Of a DNA stretch of 50,204 nucleotides, positions 17,496 through 25,848 are shown one piece after another; position 1 is the stretch's first letter, and each line of letters begins with the position of its first letter. The notes under the pieces were generated by a model. It was not told where the DNA came from. It saw nothing but the letters and a program-made list of their open reading frames with translations, and did not search any database. Origin of the DNA: an uncultured Lachnospiraceae bacterium (GTDB taxonomy: Bacteria > Bacillota > Clostridia > Lachnospirales > Lachnospiraceae); contig CANDGI010000023.1 in the NCBI GenBank assembly GCA_947384285.1, positions 1 through 50,204 on the forward strand, in the 5' to 3' direction. The translations under genes and the position numbers were made by a program.

Positions 17496-19325
17496 ATGCC
17501 ATCAACTTTTTTTGGGTTAACGATAGCGGGTTCCGCGTTAAATTCTTTTCATGTAGCCACCAATACGGTTGCTAATAATATTTCCAATGTAAATACCAAG
17601 GGCTATACCAGGCAGGAGGCCGTCCGCATAGCGTCAGAAGCTCTTCGGACCAATCAGCGTTATGGGATGGCAGGAAGCGGAGTCAGCACCACGGAGATTA
17701 TACAGAAACGTGATTTCTATTATGATGTAAAATATTGGGAGAACAGTGCCAGAATCGGAATGTATGACGCTCAATTATATGGAATGCAGCAGATTGAGGA
17801 ATTTTTGATTGATGATGATTCTGCCAAAGGGTTCCAGACAATTATGAATGAAATGTTTGCTGCTATGCAGGATTTGAAAAATACGCCGGAGAGCCTGGAG
17901 ACCAGGAAGGCCTTTATCAGTAAATGCCAGAATTTTACGAATTTTTTTACCAGCATGAATGCGGGGCTGATTCGGATCCAGGAGGATTTCAACCAGGAAA
18001 TCCATACCCAGGTGGAGCAGATTAATGCGATTGGACAGAAAATTGCATTGCTGAACCGTCAGATTAATATCATAGAGCAGCAGGGAACCAATGCCAATGA
18101 GCTCCGTGACCAGCGTGCATTGCTGGTGGATCAGCTTTCAGAGGTTGTGCCTGTGGAAGTGACCGAATCTAAAGTGAGCAACAGCAATTACCCGGATATG
18201 TACACTGGCGGCACCAATTATATATTAAAAATCAATGGGCAGACATTGGTGGAGAATTTCGAATATAACACCTTGGAGTGCAGGGCAAGGGAGGAAAAAG
18301 TAAATAGCTCAGATGCAGAAGGCTTGTATGATATTTACTGGACGCGGAATGATGTTCAGTTTAACGCGGCAGGCCGGACATGTACAGGAAGGCTGAAAGG
18401 CTTGTTTGATATCCGCGACGGGAATAACAATGAGGCATTTAAGGGAAGGGTGAAGTCCTTTGAAAGTGGAAACGGCGGGGATATTGTAACCATTAAGAAT
18501 CCCAGTATGACCAGTATCAATCAGATGACCATGGATTCAGAAGGTGTGATTACCATCAATAACCGGGATTTTGCTTATTCTGGGTTTTCTTATGATGCAG
18601 AGACGCAGACTTACAAATTCCAATTAAAAACAACATTGTCTACAGAGGAACGGGATGCCCTGCAGGAGCGGAGCGTTATTATTGGAACAGACGTGGATGC
18701 TATGGGGATTCCTTATTATCAGGCACAGTGCAATAGCTTTCTGCGGGAATTTGCAAAGCAGTTTAATGAAATACACAAGTCAGGCGTTGATATCAACGGT
18801 GATGCAGGGCTGTCCTTCTTTGTGGCAGAGAATATTTCAGATGGAAAAGAATATAATTTTGCAGATTATAACGGGACAGACAGTATGTCCTCCAAGAATA
18901 ATACCTATTACCTGCTGACGGCGGCAAATATAAAGGTGGCGTACGAGCTGGAGCAGGATCCCAGGCTCTTAGTGACCATGAATGCGCCGGATGTGCCGGA
19001 TAGCGTGGCAAAACAAGATATTGTGGAGAAGATGCTTGAATTGAAGAGTGACATTCCCATGTTCCGGGGGACAGGAGCAGATCAGTTCTTAAAGTGCCTG
19101 ATTAGCGACAATACTGTGGATACGGAAAAGGCAACACTCTTCCTGAAAAATTATGAAAATATCGGGGAAACCATTGTCCAGAGAAGAATGTCAATTTCCG
19201 GAGTGGATGAGGATGAGGAAGCGCTGGATATGCTGAAATTCCAGAATGCTTACAATCTGGCATCCAGAATGATTCAGACTATGACAGAGATGTATAACCG
19301 TTTGATTTTGGAAACCGGTGTATAA
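17496..19325 (+). CDS. flgK: Flagellar hook-associated protein 1, FlgK (copy 2)
   Basis: The 609-residue protein has its own FlgK N-terminus (ALNSFHVATNTVANNISNVN followed by TKGYTRQ) and C-terminus (MLKFQNAYNLASRMIQTMTE), and a coiled-coil region around 170-210. It differs strongly from copy 1 in the central domains, so this is an old duplication or specialised pair and not a recent one. AGGAGGAAAAAT precedes the start, and flgL follows 16 bases on. Possible roles are a second junction layer or an alternative HAP1. Confidence 0.93.
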   Translation: MPSTFFGLTIAGSALNSFHVATNTVANNISNVNTKGYTRQEAVRIASEALRTNQRYGMAGSGVSTTEIIQKRDFYYDVKYWENSARIGMYDAQLYGMQQIEEFLIDDDSAKGFQTIMNEMFAAMQDLKNTPESLETRKAFISKCQNFTNFFTSMNAGLIRIQEDFNQEIHTQVEQINAIGQKIALLNRQINIIEQQGTNANELRDQRALLVDQLSEVVPVEVTESKVSNSNYPDMYTGGTNYILKINGQTLVENFEYNTLECRAREEKVNSSDAEGLYDIYWTRNDVQFNAAGRTCTGRLKGLFDIRDGNNNEAFKGRVKSFESGNGGDIVTIKNPSMTSINQMTMDSEGVITINNRDFAYSGFSYDAETQTYKFQLKTTLSTEERDALQERSVIIGTDVDAMGIPYYQAQCNSFLREFAKQFNEIHKSGVDINGDAGLSFFVAENISDGKEYNFADYNGTDSMSSKNNTYYLLTAANIKVAYELEQDPRLLVTMNAPDVPDSVAKQDIVEKMLELKSDIPMFRGTGADQFLKCLISDNTVDTEKATLFLKNYENIGETIVQRRMSISGVDEDEEALDMLKFQNAYNLASRMIQTMTEMYNRLILETGV

Positions 19326-19341
19326 GGAGGGTTAGATAGAT

Positions 19342-20877
19342 ATGATGCGAGTAACCAATAGCATGATTAGCAGAAACAGCATGACCAATATGAATCATAA
19401 CAAGGTCAATGTGGATACGCTGAATACTCAGATGACAACCCAGAAGAAGATTATCCGGCCTTCGGACGACCCGATTATTGCTGTCCGTGCCCTTCGTTTG
19501 AGAAGTAACCTGAGCGAGTTGAACCAGTATTATGAGAGGAATATTCCGGACGCCCAGTCCTGGCTGGAGATTACAGAGGGCGCTCTCAATAATATGGAAA
19601 AGCTTTTAGAGAATATTTATACAAAATGCGTGGATGGCTCCACAGATGTAAAGACCCAGGAAGACCGTGCGGCTATCCTGAAAGACCTTCAGTCCCTGCG
19701 GAAACAGATTTATGCGGAAGGTAATACAGACTGTGCAGGAAGAAGTGTATTTACAGGCTATAAGACCAACAGCCAGCTTACATTTTTGAAGGATGACCAG
19801 ACAGTCAAGTATGAGATTACGGAACCTCTCTCCTACAAGGACATTGAGGAAAAGAGATTCTACAGTAATAATGTAACCGTGCCAGATACAAGAGAGGAAG
19901 TTCTTGAGGGTGTGGAGATTGAGGATATGCCCCAGGAGCATGTGATTCATAGGATCCGATTATCTTATGAAGCGTTGGGGGATATAACTCAAAACGATTT
20001 GCAATATGTTGATGGAAATGGTAATTTAAGGCGGTTGAATGGCACACAATATACGATAAATGGCAATAGGGATGCTATTAGCGTAAACACTACTCAAGCG
20101 TATGATGATTGGGCAGCCAGCGGATATCGGATTGCTCCGAATGAAGTGAAATATTTTAAGGAGACAGGAGAATTGGTATTTGGTGAGGAGGCTGCCACTT
20201 ATATCGGCGGTCAAAAGCTTCAATTGAGCATCACCTACCAAAAACAAGGCTTCGCAGAAGGCGAAGTAAGGCCGGAGCATTATTTCAACTGCAAGAACAT
20301 TACAGATGGGGACAATCCCGTTACATACGTAAAAGAGAACCAGGAAATCAAATATACCGTTGCATTTAATCAGGAGCTGGTTGTAAACACCCAGGCGAAA
20401 GACGTGCTGGATGCAGATATCGGCCGTGACGTGGATGAACTGACCAACGCAGTCCAGGCAGCAATTGCCGCCCATGATAAAGTGGATAAGCTGAAGGCCA
20501 TGCAGGAGGAGCAGCAGTATTCCGATGAAGAATCCCAGGCAAAATTAAAGGAATGGCTGGAGGCTGCAGAGAAGGAGGCTTCCTATGCAGATGACAATAT
20601 GCAGAAGGTCTATGCAAGGGGAATTACCAAGTTCCAGGGACACATGGACCGGGTGAAGCTTGCCAGAACAGATTTGGGAAGCCGTGAAAGCCGTCTGAAG
20701 CTTACGGAAAACCGGATGTCCAATCAGCAGGCCACCTTTGAGAAGTTAAAATCCAGAAATGAAGATATGGAATTGTCTGATATTATCATTGAGTATACAG
20801 CAGCCTATAATGCATATCAGGCGTCCCTGCAGGCATCTGCTAAGGCAAATGGGCAGACGTTATTGAATTATCTGTAA
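19342..20877 (+). CDS. flgL: Flagellar hook-associated protein 3, FlgL (long form)
   Basis: The N-terminal flagellin-like D0/D1 region (residues 1-130, with KKIIRPSDDPIIAVRALRLR) and C-terminal region (about 420-511, with IIEYTAAYNAYQASLQASAK) identify FlgL, which forms the junction layer next to the filament. At 511 residues it is well above the roughly 300 usual for FlgL. The extra length is a central domain at about 150-400, presumably surface-exposed. AAGGAGGG precedes the start (MMRV, or the second Met). It lies in the order flgK-flgK-flgL-fliW typical of this operon. Confidence 0.92.
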   Translation: MMRVTNSMISRNSMTNMNHNKVNVDTLNTQMTTQKKIIRPSDDPIIAVRALRLRSNLSELNQYYERNIPDAQSWLEITEGALNNMEKLLENIYTKCVDGSTDVKTQEDRAAILKDLQSLRKQIYAEGNTDCAGRSVFTGYKTNSQLTFLKDDQTVKYEITEPLSYKDIEEKRFYSNNVTVPDTREEVLEGVEIEDMPQEHVIHRIRLSYEALGDITQNDLQYVDGNGNLRRLNGTQYTINGNRDAISVNTTQAYDDWAASGYRIAPNEVKYFKETGELVFGEEAATYIGGQKLQLSITYQKQGFAEGEVRPEHYFNCKNITDGDNPVTYVKENQEIKYTVAFNQELVVNTQAKDVLDADIGRDVDELTNAVQAAIAAHDKVDKLKAMQEEQQYSDEESQAKLKEWLEAAEKEASYADDNMQKVYARGITKFQGHMDRVKLARTDLGSRESRLKLTENRMSNQQATFEKLKSRNEDMELSDIIIEYTAAYNAYQASLQASAKANGQTLLNYL

Positions 20878-20889
20878 GGGAGGAAAGGT

Positions 20890-21354
20890 ATGCAGATGGA
20901 AACAAGGTTATTTGGAGAGATAGAGGTAAATGAGGATAAGGTAATTTTTTTTGAACAAGGAATTATCGGGTTTCCCGACTGCCAGAAATTTATATTGATT
21001 TACGAGGATGGGGAAAATGGAGTCCGCAAAGGCATTTCCTGGCTGCAGTCTTTGGATGAGCCTGCATTTGCCCTTCCTGTTATGGATCCTTTGCTGGTAA
21101 AAGAGGATTACAACCCTCAGGTGGAGGATGAAGTCTTAAAAGAACTGGGGAACCTTACCGAAGAGAATACCTATGTTCTGGTAACAGTGACAGCAACAGA
21201 AGATATCACCAAGCTAAGTGTGAATTTAAAAGCGCCCATTGTAATCAATGCAGATGAGAGAAAAGCACAGCAGGTAATTGTGGAAGATGATTTCCCAGTA
21301 AAATTTGCAATCTATGAAATTTTGCAGGCAAAAAAAGAAAAGGCGGGTGAATAG
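20890..21354 (+). CDS. fliW: Flagellar assembly factor FliW
   Basis: The 154-residue protein has the FliW signature at its start ([20 protein letters not shown] then FPDCQKF) and the later [20 protein letters not shown] motif. FliW binds CsrA and removes it from flagellin mRNA; flagellin in turn titrates FliW, giving homeostatic control of filament synthesis. The gene sits directly ahead of csrA, its partner, with one base between the stop and the csrA start. GGGAGGAAAGG lies before its ATG. Confidence 0.95.
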   Translation: MQMETRLFGEIEVNEDKVIFFEQGIIGFPDCQKFILIYEDGENGVRKGISWLQSLDEPAFALPVMDPLLVKEDYNPQVEDEVLKELGNLTEENTYVLVTVTATEDITKLSVNLKAPIVINADERKAQQVIVEDDFPVKFAIYEILQAKKEKAGE

Positions 21355-21355
21355 G

Positions 21356-21571
21356 ATGCTGGCATTAACCAGAAAAAAGGGAGAATCCATCATTTTAAAT
21401 AATGATATCGAGATCAGCATTTTGGAACTGCGTGGAGATCAGGTAAAAATCGGCATCAGCGCACCCAAGGAAGTTCCGGTATATCGAAAGGAAGTATATC
21501 TTCAGATTCAGAAGGAAAATGAAGCAGCTTCATCTACAGACAGCTTGGCAGCCTTAAGAGAGATTTTGTAA
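21356..21571 (+). CDS. csrA: Carbon storage/flagellin translation regulator CsrA
   Basis: The 71-residue protein begins [20 protein letters not shown] and contains VPVYRKEV, the conserved RNA-contact strand of CsrA with its key Arg. CsrA is a homodimeric RNA-binding protein that blocks translation by covering GGA-containing Shine-Dalgarno hairpins. The start was chosen at the ATG one base after the fliW stop; a longer in-frame reading extends into fliW and is not needed. A very good CsrA hairpin lies just downstream in front of flaG. Confidence 0.96.
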   Translation: MLALTRKKGESIILNNDIEISILELRGDQVKIGISAPKEVPVYRKEVYLQIQKENEAASSTDSLAALREIL

Positions 21572-21596
21572 AGTTAGTTAATTAAATGATGGTTCT

Positions 21597-21623
21597 TAAT
21601 TTTTTCCGCCAGAAGACCGATAT
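21597..21623 (+). promoter_or_regulatory. Probable sigma-D promoter for flaG-fliD-fliS
   Basis: TAAT (21597-21600) and ACCGATAT (21616-21623) are separated by exactly 15 bases, fitting TAAA-N15-GCCGATAT with one mismatch in each element. The predicted start is near 21630, 38 bases ahead of flaG. It would let the flaG group be transcribed apart from the flgM group. Confidence 0.6.
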
Positions 21624-21649
21624 ATATAGGAGAAAACAGCGGTCAGGTT

Positions 21650-21663
21650 TCACATGGAGGTGA
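21650..21663 (+). promoter_or_regulatory. CsrA-binding hairpin over the flaG Shine-Dalgarno
   Basis: TCAC (21650-21653) and GTGA (21660-21663) pair around the hexaloop ATGGAG, and ACATGGAGGT at 21652-21661 fits the CsrA consensus ACANGGANGU at every fixed position. GGA in a hexaloop is the preferred CsrA target. The loop is also the ribosome-binding site of flaG. A second GGA lies at 21629-21631, near the predicted transcription start. Confidence 0.6.
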
Positions 21664-21667
21664 TGTT

Positions 21668-22093
21668 ATGGAAGTACGAAAAGTAAATGCACCATCCGCG
21701 GCTTATCAGGGAAGTGGGCCGGAGGTGGCTGTAAAGCCGGAGGTAGCTGTAAAGCCGGAATTTGTGCAAAGTTCTGTGCCCAAGCCGGAGAAGAAGAATT
21801 CGGAGACGGCGTCAGCAGAGAAGCTGGTAATATCAGAAGATGAGAAGAATCCAGTGGATGCTGCTGAGATGGCTAAGAAGAACGGCGTAAAGCGTGCAGT
21901 GGAAGAAGTAAACCGGAAGGCTAAGAATTCTGAATTGATTTTTGGAATTCATGATGCAACCAACCGGGTAACCATTAAAGTAGTAGATAAAGGAACCAAG
22001 GAAGTCATCCGGGAGTTTCCACCGGAGGAAACTTTGGATATGATAGCGAAAGTATGGGAATTAGCCGGAATCATGATAGATGAACGGGGATAG
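21668..22093 (+). CDS. flaG: Flagellar protein FlaG
   Basis: This 141-residue protein has a disordered, Pro/Lys/Glu-rich N-terminal half and a compact C-terminal half (LIFGIHDATNRVTIKVVDKG, then EVIREFPPEE) matching the FlaG family. FlaG affects filament length in several bacteria; its mechanism is unclear. The N-terminal half contains a tandem EVAVKP repeat (residues about 19-30), mirrored in the DNA. The ATG is preceded by GGAGGTGAT, which is embedded in a CsrA-type hairpin. fliD follows 11 bases on. Confidence 0.88.
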   Translation: MEVRKVNAPSAAYQGSGPEVAVKPEVAVKPEFVQSSVPKPEKKNSETASAEKLVISEDEKNPVDAAEMAKKNGVKRAVEEVNRKAKNSELIFGIHDATNRVTIKVVDKGTKEVIREFPPEETLDMIAKVWELAGIMIDERG

Positions 22094-22104
22094 GAGGAAG
22101 AAAA

Positions 22105-24027
22105 GTGGCAATTAGAATTTCTGGATTGAATTCAGGTCTTGATACAGATTCGATTGTACAGGAACTGGTTTCAGCATATCGTACAAAACAGGATAAATAT
22201 ACAAAGGCGCAGACCAAGCTTTCCTGGAAACAGGATGCATGGAAAGACATGAATACAAAGATTTACAACTTTTACAGCAAGACCTTGTCAAACATGCGCC
22301 GGATTGGGAACTTTACCAACAAGAAAAAGACGACAGTATCTGACAGCACTAAGGCAACTGTGTCAGCGTCTTCCAGTGTTACCAACGGAACGCAGACATT
22401 GAAGGTCAATAAGCTTGCCAAGGCTGGGTATCTTACCGGCAAGAAGTTACAGCTGGGAAGCGGAGAGAAGATAGAGAAGACAACCACCTTGGAAGAGCTG
22501 GGTATCTCCGATGGGACACTGCAGCTTAAGGTAGGCGGAGAAACCAAGTCTGTGGAAGTGAAGGCAGGCATGACCGTCAGTGACTTTACCAAGGCATTGA
22601 ATGAGCAGGGAGTTTCCGCGAACTTTGACACAACACAGCAGAGATTTTTCATTCAGTCTTCCGATACTGGCACCAGCAATGATTTTAATTTTGTTGTTAA
22701 TGAAGGAGATAAGGCTTCCTTCAATATTTTGAATAATCTTGGATTGGCAACTGCTGAAAATTATGATGCTGTTGCTGGGGATTATGCATCTGCATCCAAC
22801 GGATCCATTATCGGCAGCGGAAAATTTGCAAGTATGGGCAATCAGGTTGCTGATAATACGCTGCTGAAGGGATTAGGCATTCAGAGCGGAACCATGAAGT
22901 TCATGGTGAATGGGGCTGAGAAAACAGTTGCAGTGGACGCTGATACGATGACAGTGCAGGGGTTAAAAGATGCGTTCAGTGCAGCGGGAATGAAGCTGCA
23001 GTATAATAACGGAGCAGGCGCATTTGTCCTAAGTTCTGCAAATCCAGGAGAATCCGTAGAGCTTGTTGCAAACAAAGATGCAGACGGGCAGGAAAGCTTC
23101 AACGTGGCAAACAGCCTTGGATTGGCAACAAAGAAAGCTTATGAAGCTGCTGGGGCAGATGCTGCTGATAATTCTAGTATGGCTTTTGCTTCGCAGGTAA
23201 AGGCTCAGAATGCAGAAATTGAATTAAATGGGGCAGTTTTTGAAGGGGAAAGCAACAAGTTTTCCATTAATGGCCTGAATATTACGGCAACCGGCGTTAC
23301 CACTGAAGAAATGACCATTACCACAGCTACAGATGTGGACGGCATTTATGACATGGTCAAGGGCTTCCTCAAAGAATACAGTGAATTGATGAATGCTATG
23401 GAGAAGGCCTACAATGCGCCTACTTCCAAGGGGTACGAACCTCTGACAGATGATGAGAAAGAGTCCATGTCTGACAAGGAAGTGGAAAAATGGGAGACTA
23501 AGATTAAGGATTCCATTCTGCGCAGGGATGATACCCTGAGGGGCGTTATGAGCGGAATGTCCTCCAATATGGCAAAGGTGTTTGAGATTAACGGTAAGAA
23601 CTACAGCCTGGCATCCTTTGGCATCAAGACAGCAGGCTATTTCAACGCTGCTGAGAATGAATCCTATGCATACCATATTGACGGCGACGCAGACGATTCC
23701 GTTTCTTCCTCCAATGAGGATAAGCTGCGTGCAATGATTGAGGAAGATCCTGATGCAGTCGGAAGCTTCTTCACCCAGCTTGCAACCAGCGTTTACGACA
23801 ATCTTCATGAGAAGATGGGAACGACTACATTGAGCAGTGTCTATAAAGTTTACAATGACAAACAAATGAAGTCAGAATATGATGAATATACAAAGACCAT
23901 CAAAAAGTGGGAAGATAAATTGAAGGATATGGAAGATTACTACTATAAGAAATTCTCAGCAATGGAGACTGCGTTGGCAAAACTGCAATCTCAGACAAAT
24001 TCACTTTCTTCACTGTTAGGTGGCTGA
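22105..24027 (+). CDS. fliD: Flagellar filament cap protein FliD
   Basis: The 640-residue protein starts with GTG after AGGAGGAAG. The N-terminal FliD motif (ISGLNSGLDTDSIVQELVSA) and the C-terminal coiled coil (about 590-640, ending ALAKLQSQTNSLSSLLGG) identify the pentameric cap that folds flagellin at the filament tip. Two internal segments around 125-210 and 245-330 resemble each other (ELGISDGTLQLKVGGE and GLGIQSGTMKFMVNGA), a typical FliD D2/D3 duplication. FliS, a flagellin chaperone, is 15 bases downstream. Confidence 0.95.
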   Translation: MAIRISGLNSGLDTDSIVQELVSAYRTKQDKYTKAQTKLSWKQDAWKDMNTKIYNFYSKTLSNMRRIGNFTNKKKTTVSDSTKATVSASSSVTNGTQTLKVNKLAKAGYLTGKKLQLGSGEKIEKTTTLEELGISDGTLQLKVGGETKSVEVKAGMTVSDFTKALNEQGVSANFDTTQQRFFIQSSDTGTSNDFNFVVNEGDKASFNILNNLGLATAENYDAVAGDYASASNGSIIGSGKFASMGNQVADNTLLKGLGIQSGTMKFMVNGAEKTVAVDADTMTVQGLKDAFSAAGMKLQYNNGAGAFVLSSANPGESVELVANKDADGQESFNVANSLGLATKKAYEAAGADAADNSSMAFASQVKAQNAEIELNGAVFEGESNKFSINGLNITATGVTTEEMTITTATDVDGIYDMVKGFLKEYSELMNAMEKAYNAPTSKGYEPLTDDEKESMSDKEVEKWETKIKDSILRRDDTLRGVMSGMSSNMAKVFEINGKNYSLASFGIKTAGYFNAAENESYAYHIDGDADDSVSSSNEDKLRAMIEEDPDAVGSFFTQLATSVYDNLHEKMGTTTLSSVYKVYNDKQMKSEYDEYTKTIKKWEDKLKDMEDYYYKKFSAMETALAKLQSQTNSLSSLLGG

Positions 24028-24042
24028 TAAGGAGGACACAGG

Positions 24043-24429
24043 GTGATAGCAAACAAAGGTTATAATGCCTATGCCAGGAACAAAATTTTAACAGCTTCTC
24101 CAGCGGAGCTGACATTGATGCTTTATGAAGGAGCCATTAAGTTCTGCAATATTGCAATTACCGCAATTGAAGAAAAAAATATAGAAAAAGCACATAATAA
24201 CATAACCAAAGTTGAAAATATTATTTCTGAATTTCTGTCGACACTGGATCATAAGTATCCGGTTGCGAAAGACTTTGAAAATGTTTATAATTATCTGATG
24301 GAGCGTCTTTTGGAAGCGAATTTGAAAAAGGATAAGGAGATTTTGGAAGAAGTCTTAACTCATCTTCGCACCATGCGCGATACCTGGAAGGAAGTTATGG
24401 AACAGAATAAGACTGCAAAGGCGAACTAA
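24043..24429 (+). CDS. fliS: Flagellar export chaperone FliS
   Basis: The 128-residue helical protein carries the FliS pattern AYARNKILTASPAELTLMLY followed by EGAIKFC. FliS binds the C-terminus of flagellin in the cytoplasm and hands it to the export gate; in Bacillus it also influences the FliW/CsrA balance by freeing FliW. It begins with GTG after AAGGAGGA. The next gene starts one base after its stop. Confidence 0.95.
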   Translation: MIANKGYNAYARNKILTASPAELTLMLYEGAIKFCNIAITAIEEKNIEKAHNNITKVENIISEFLSTLDHKYPVAKDFENVYNYLMERLLEANLKKDKEILEEVLTHLRTMRDTWKEVMEQNKTAKAN

Positions 24430-24430
24430 T

Positions 24431-24907
24431 ATGGGAAATGATTACTTGAGTATCATGATTCAGAGCCTTCAAAAGAAGCGGAAGGTTTTGGATGAGATTA
24501 TTGAGAAAAATAAAGAGCAGCGCCAGATTTTGGAGCAGGAAGATTTAGATGCAGATGCTTTTGAGCAGAATGTTAAGCTTAAGAGTGATTTGGTAGATCA
24601 GATTGATTTTCTGGATGAAGGCTTTGAGGAATTGTATGCCAGGGTGAAGGCTGTCATTGAGACAGAAAAGCAGGATCACAAAGAAGAGATTTTGCTGATG
24701 AAGCAGCTGATTACAGAGATTACTGAAAAGTCGGTAACGATTCAAAGTGAGGAAGCCCGCAACCGCCGCCTGGTAGAACACCGCTTTACCCAGGAGAGAA
24801 AAAAAGTCAGAAGCAGGAAGGATACGTCTACAATAGCGAACCAGTATTATAAGAATATGTCGAAGCTGAATTTTGTAGATGCCCAGTTTATGGACAAAAA
24901 GAAATAA
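24431..24907 (+). CDS. FliT/FlgN-like flagellar chaperone (putative)
   Basis: The 158-residue protein is nearly all helix with long coiled-coil segments (KKRKVLDEIIEKNKEQRQIL and VKAVIETEKQDHKEEILLMK) and a basic C-terminus (RKKVRSRKDTSTIANQYYKN). It directly follows fliS, where Bacillus has fliT, the FliD chaperone. Similar proteins in Clostridia are often named FlgN-like. A chaperone role is inferred from position and fold, since no sequence motif is decisive. The start overlaps neither neighbour, and a terminator follows 10 bases after the stop, ending the operon. Confidence 0.65.
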   Translation: MGNDYLSIMIQSLQKKRKVLDEIIEKNKEQRQILEQEDLDADAFEQNVKLKSDLVDQIDFLDEGFEELYARVKAVIETEKQDHKEEILLMKQLITEITEKSVTIQSEEARNRRLVEHRFTQERKKVRSRKDTSTIANQYYKNMSKLNFVDAQFMDKKK

Positions 24908-24917
24908 GATGTGGAAA

Positions 24918-24956
24918 GTCCCTCTTTCAGAGTATGTCTGGAAGAGGGGATTTTTT
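24918..24956 (+). terminator. Rho-independent terminator of the flagellar operon
   Basis: CCCTCTTTCAGA (24920-24931) pairs with TCTGGAAGAGGG (24937-24948) around a short GTATG loop, followed by a GA and six T residues (24951-24956). Confidence 0.9.
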
Positions 24957-25171
24957 ATGATACGCATGCCCATGTTGGACGAAGGCAAAAAATCATATAT
25001 GCAAGTGAAGAGCAGATGTCAAGTTTGTCCGCGGTAGATTTATCGGACCTGCATTCTGATTTCAGCAGCAGCATCTTAGCCCTGATGTAGGTTCTTGCTT
25101 CTGCAATGCTTTGGCGGAGGAGACCCTCTAAAGCGGCTTTTCGCCATCAGTAAAGCCCAAACATATGTCTA

Positions 25172-25270
25172 ATGAAATTGGATCATACTAGTTGGTTCTA
25201 TCCAGAGTTACCTGCTGCAGCAAAGGAGACGGAGTACCGGAAAATATTAAAAAAAGCTCTTGATAAATAA
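25172..25270 (+). pseudogene. Possible gene remnant (32-codon ORF)
   Basis: ATG at 25172 opens MKLDHTSWFYPELPAAAKET and continues YRKILKKALDK to a TAA at 25268. The composition looks like the end of a real soluble protein, but no Shine-Dalgarno precedes it and no homologous partner lies upstream. It may be a fragment of a lost gene. Confidence 0.2.
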
Positions 25271-25276
25271 AAGAGC
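25249..25276 (-). terminator. Leftward-facing terminator
   Basis: Read on the minus strand, GCTCTT pairs with AAGAGC around a 9-base loop and is followed by seven T residues (plus-strand A tract 25249-25255). No leftward gene was recognised to its right, so it may end an unseen small RNA or a lost gene. Confidence 0.45.
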
Positions 25277-25494
25277 ATATAGTATCATATGGGTCAAGGC
25301 AAGGAAAAAGCAATAAATAAAAAAGCAGGAGAAAGAATGATATCAGGATCGGATGGGGTGGAAAGGAAATAAATGATCGGGTTAGAAAGATTATGGAATC
25401 ATGCGATAATGATGAATAGTTTTAGAGGAATGGTATTGTGGTAAATCATAGCGCTATTTTTTGAAAGCGGACTCAAGTATAATATAAATGAGAG

Positions 25495-25573
25495 AAGGCT
25501 GCCGCATTAAAAATGAAAAGAAAGATGTAATATTTTTCAATATCTTGTTTCTCATTTTTAGTGCGGCAGCTTT
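25495..25573. repeat. Long imperfect palindrome (MITE-like or structured RNA)
   Basis: A 22-base arm at 25495-25516 (GGCTGCCGCATTAAAAATGA core) pairs with 25552-25573; the two differences are both G-U compatible. The inner sequence (AAGAAAGATGTAATA against CAATATCTTGTTT) pairs partly as well, so the whole 79 bases can fold as one hairpin. A TATAAT-containing sequence lies just upstream (about 25479). No T tract follows. It could be a small non-autonomous element or a transcribed hairpin. Confidence 0.5.
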
Positions 25574-25848
25574 CGTGAGTTTCCAGTCTCCCCCTGCAAA
25601 CTCTGTATGTTATAAATACTCCTTTCCATTAAACAGCTGGATAGAAGCAAATATGACATTTTTTTTAGGAAAAAAGTCATATTCTCGGCATCCAAGAATT
25701 CATTCCCCAAAATTGCCAGTGTCGGGATTGAAATCAAAGGAAACAATGTGTAAAATTTAAGAGAAGGCAAATGCCGCAGGGCTGCCAGGGGGCAGGTTCT
25801 GCAGGATTAAAATTTACAAGAGAGAAAAGGGATAATGGAGGGGGAAAA

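Larger units (their letters stand above)
24957..25848. other. Gene-poor stretch with hairpins and short ORFs
   Basis: No full-length gene was found in about 890 bases. Visible items are a GTCCG/CGGAC hairpin at 25028-25049, a 32-codon ORF at 25172-25270, a leftward-type terminator at 25256-25276, two abutting mini-ORFs at 25337-25372 (11 codons, after AGGAGA) and 25373-25444 (23 codons), and the long inverted repeat at 25495-25573. It resembles decayed sequence with regulatory leftovers. Confidence 0.5.

Noticed and set aside
23224-23865. 213-codon antisense ORF in fliD
   Set aside because: It is a shadow of the well-supported fliD frame, rich in Cys and His, with no ribosome-binding site.
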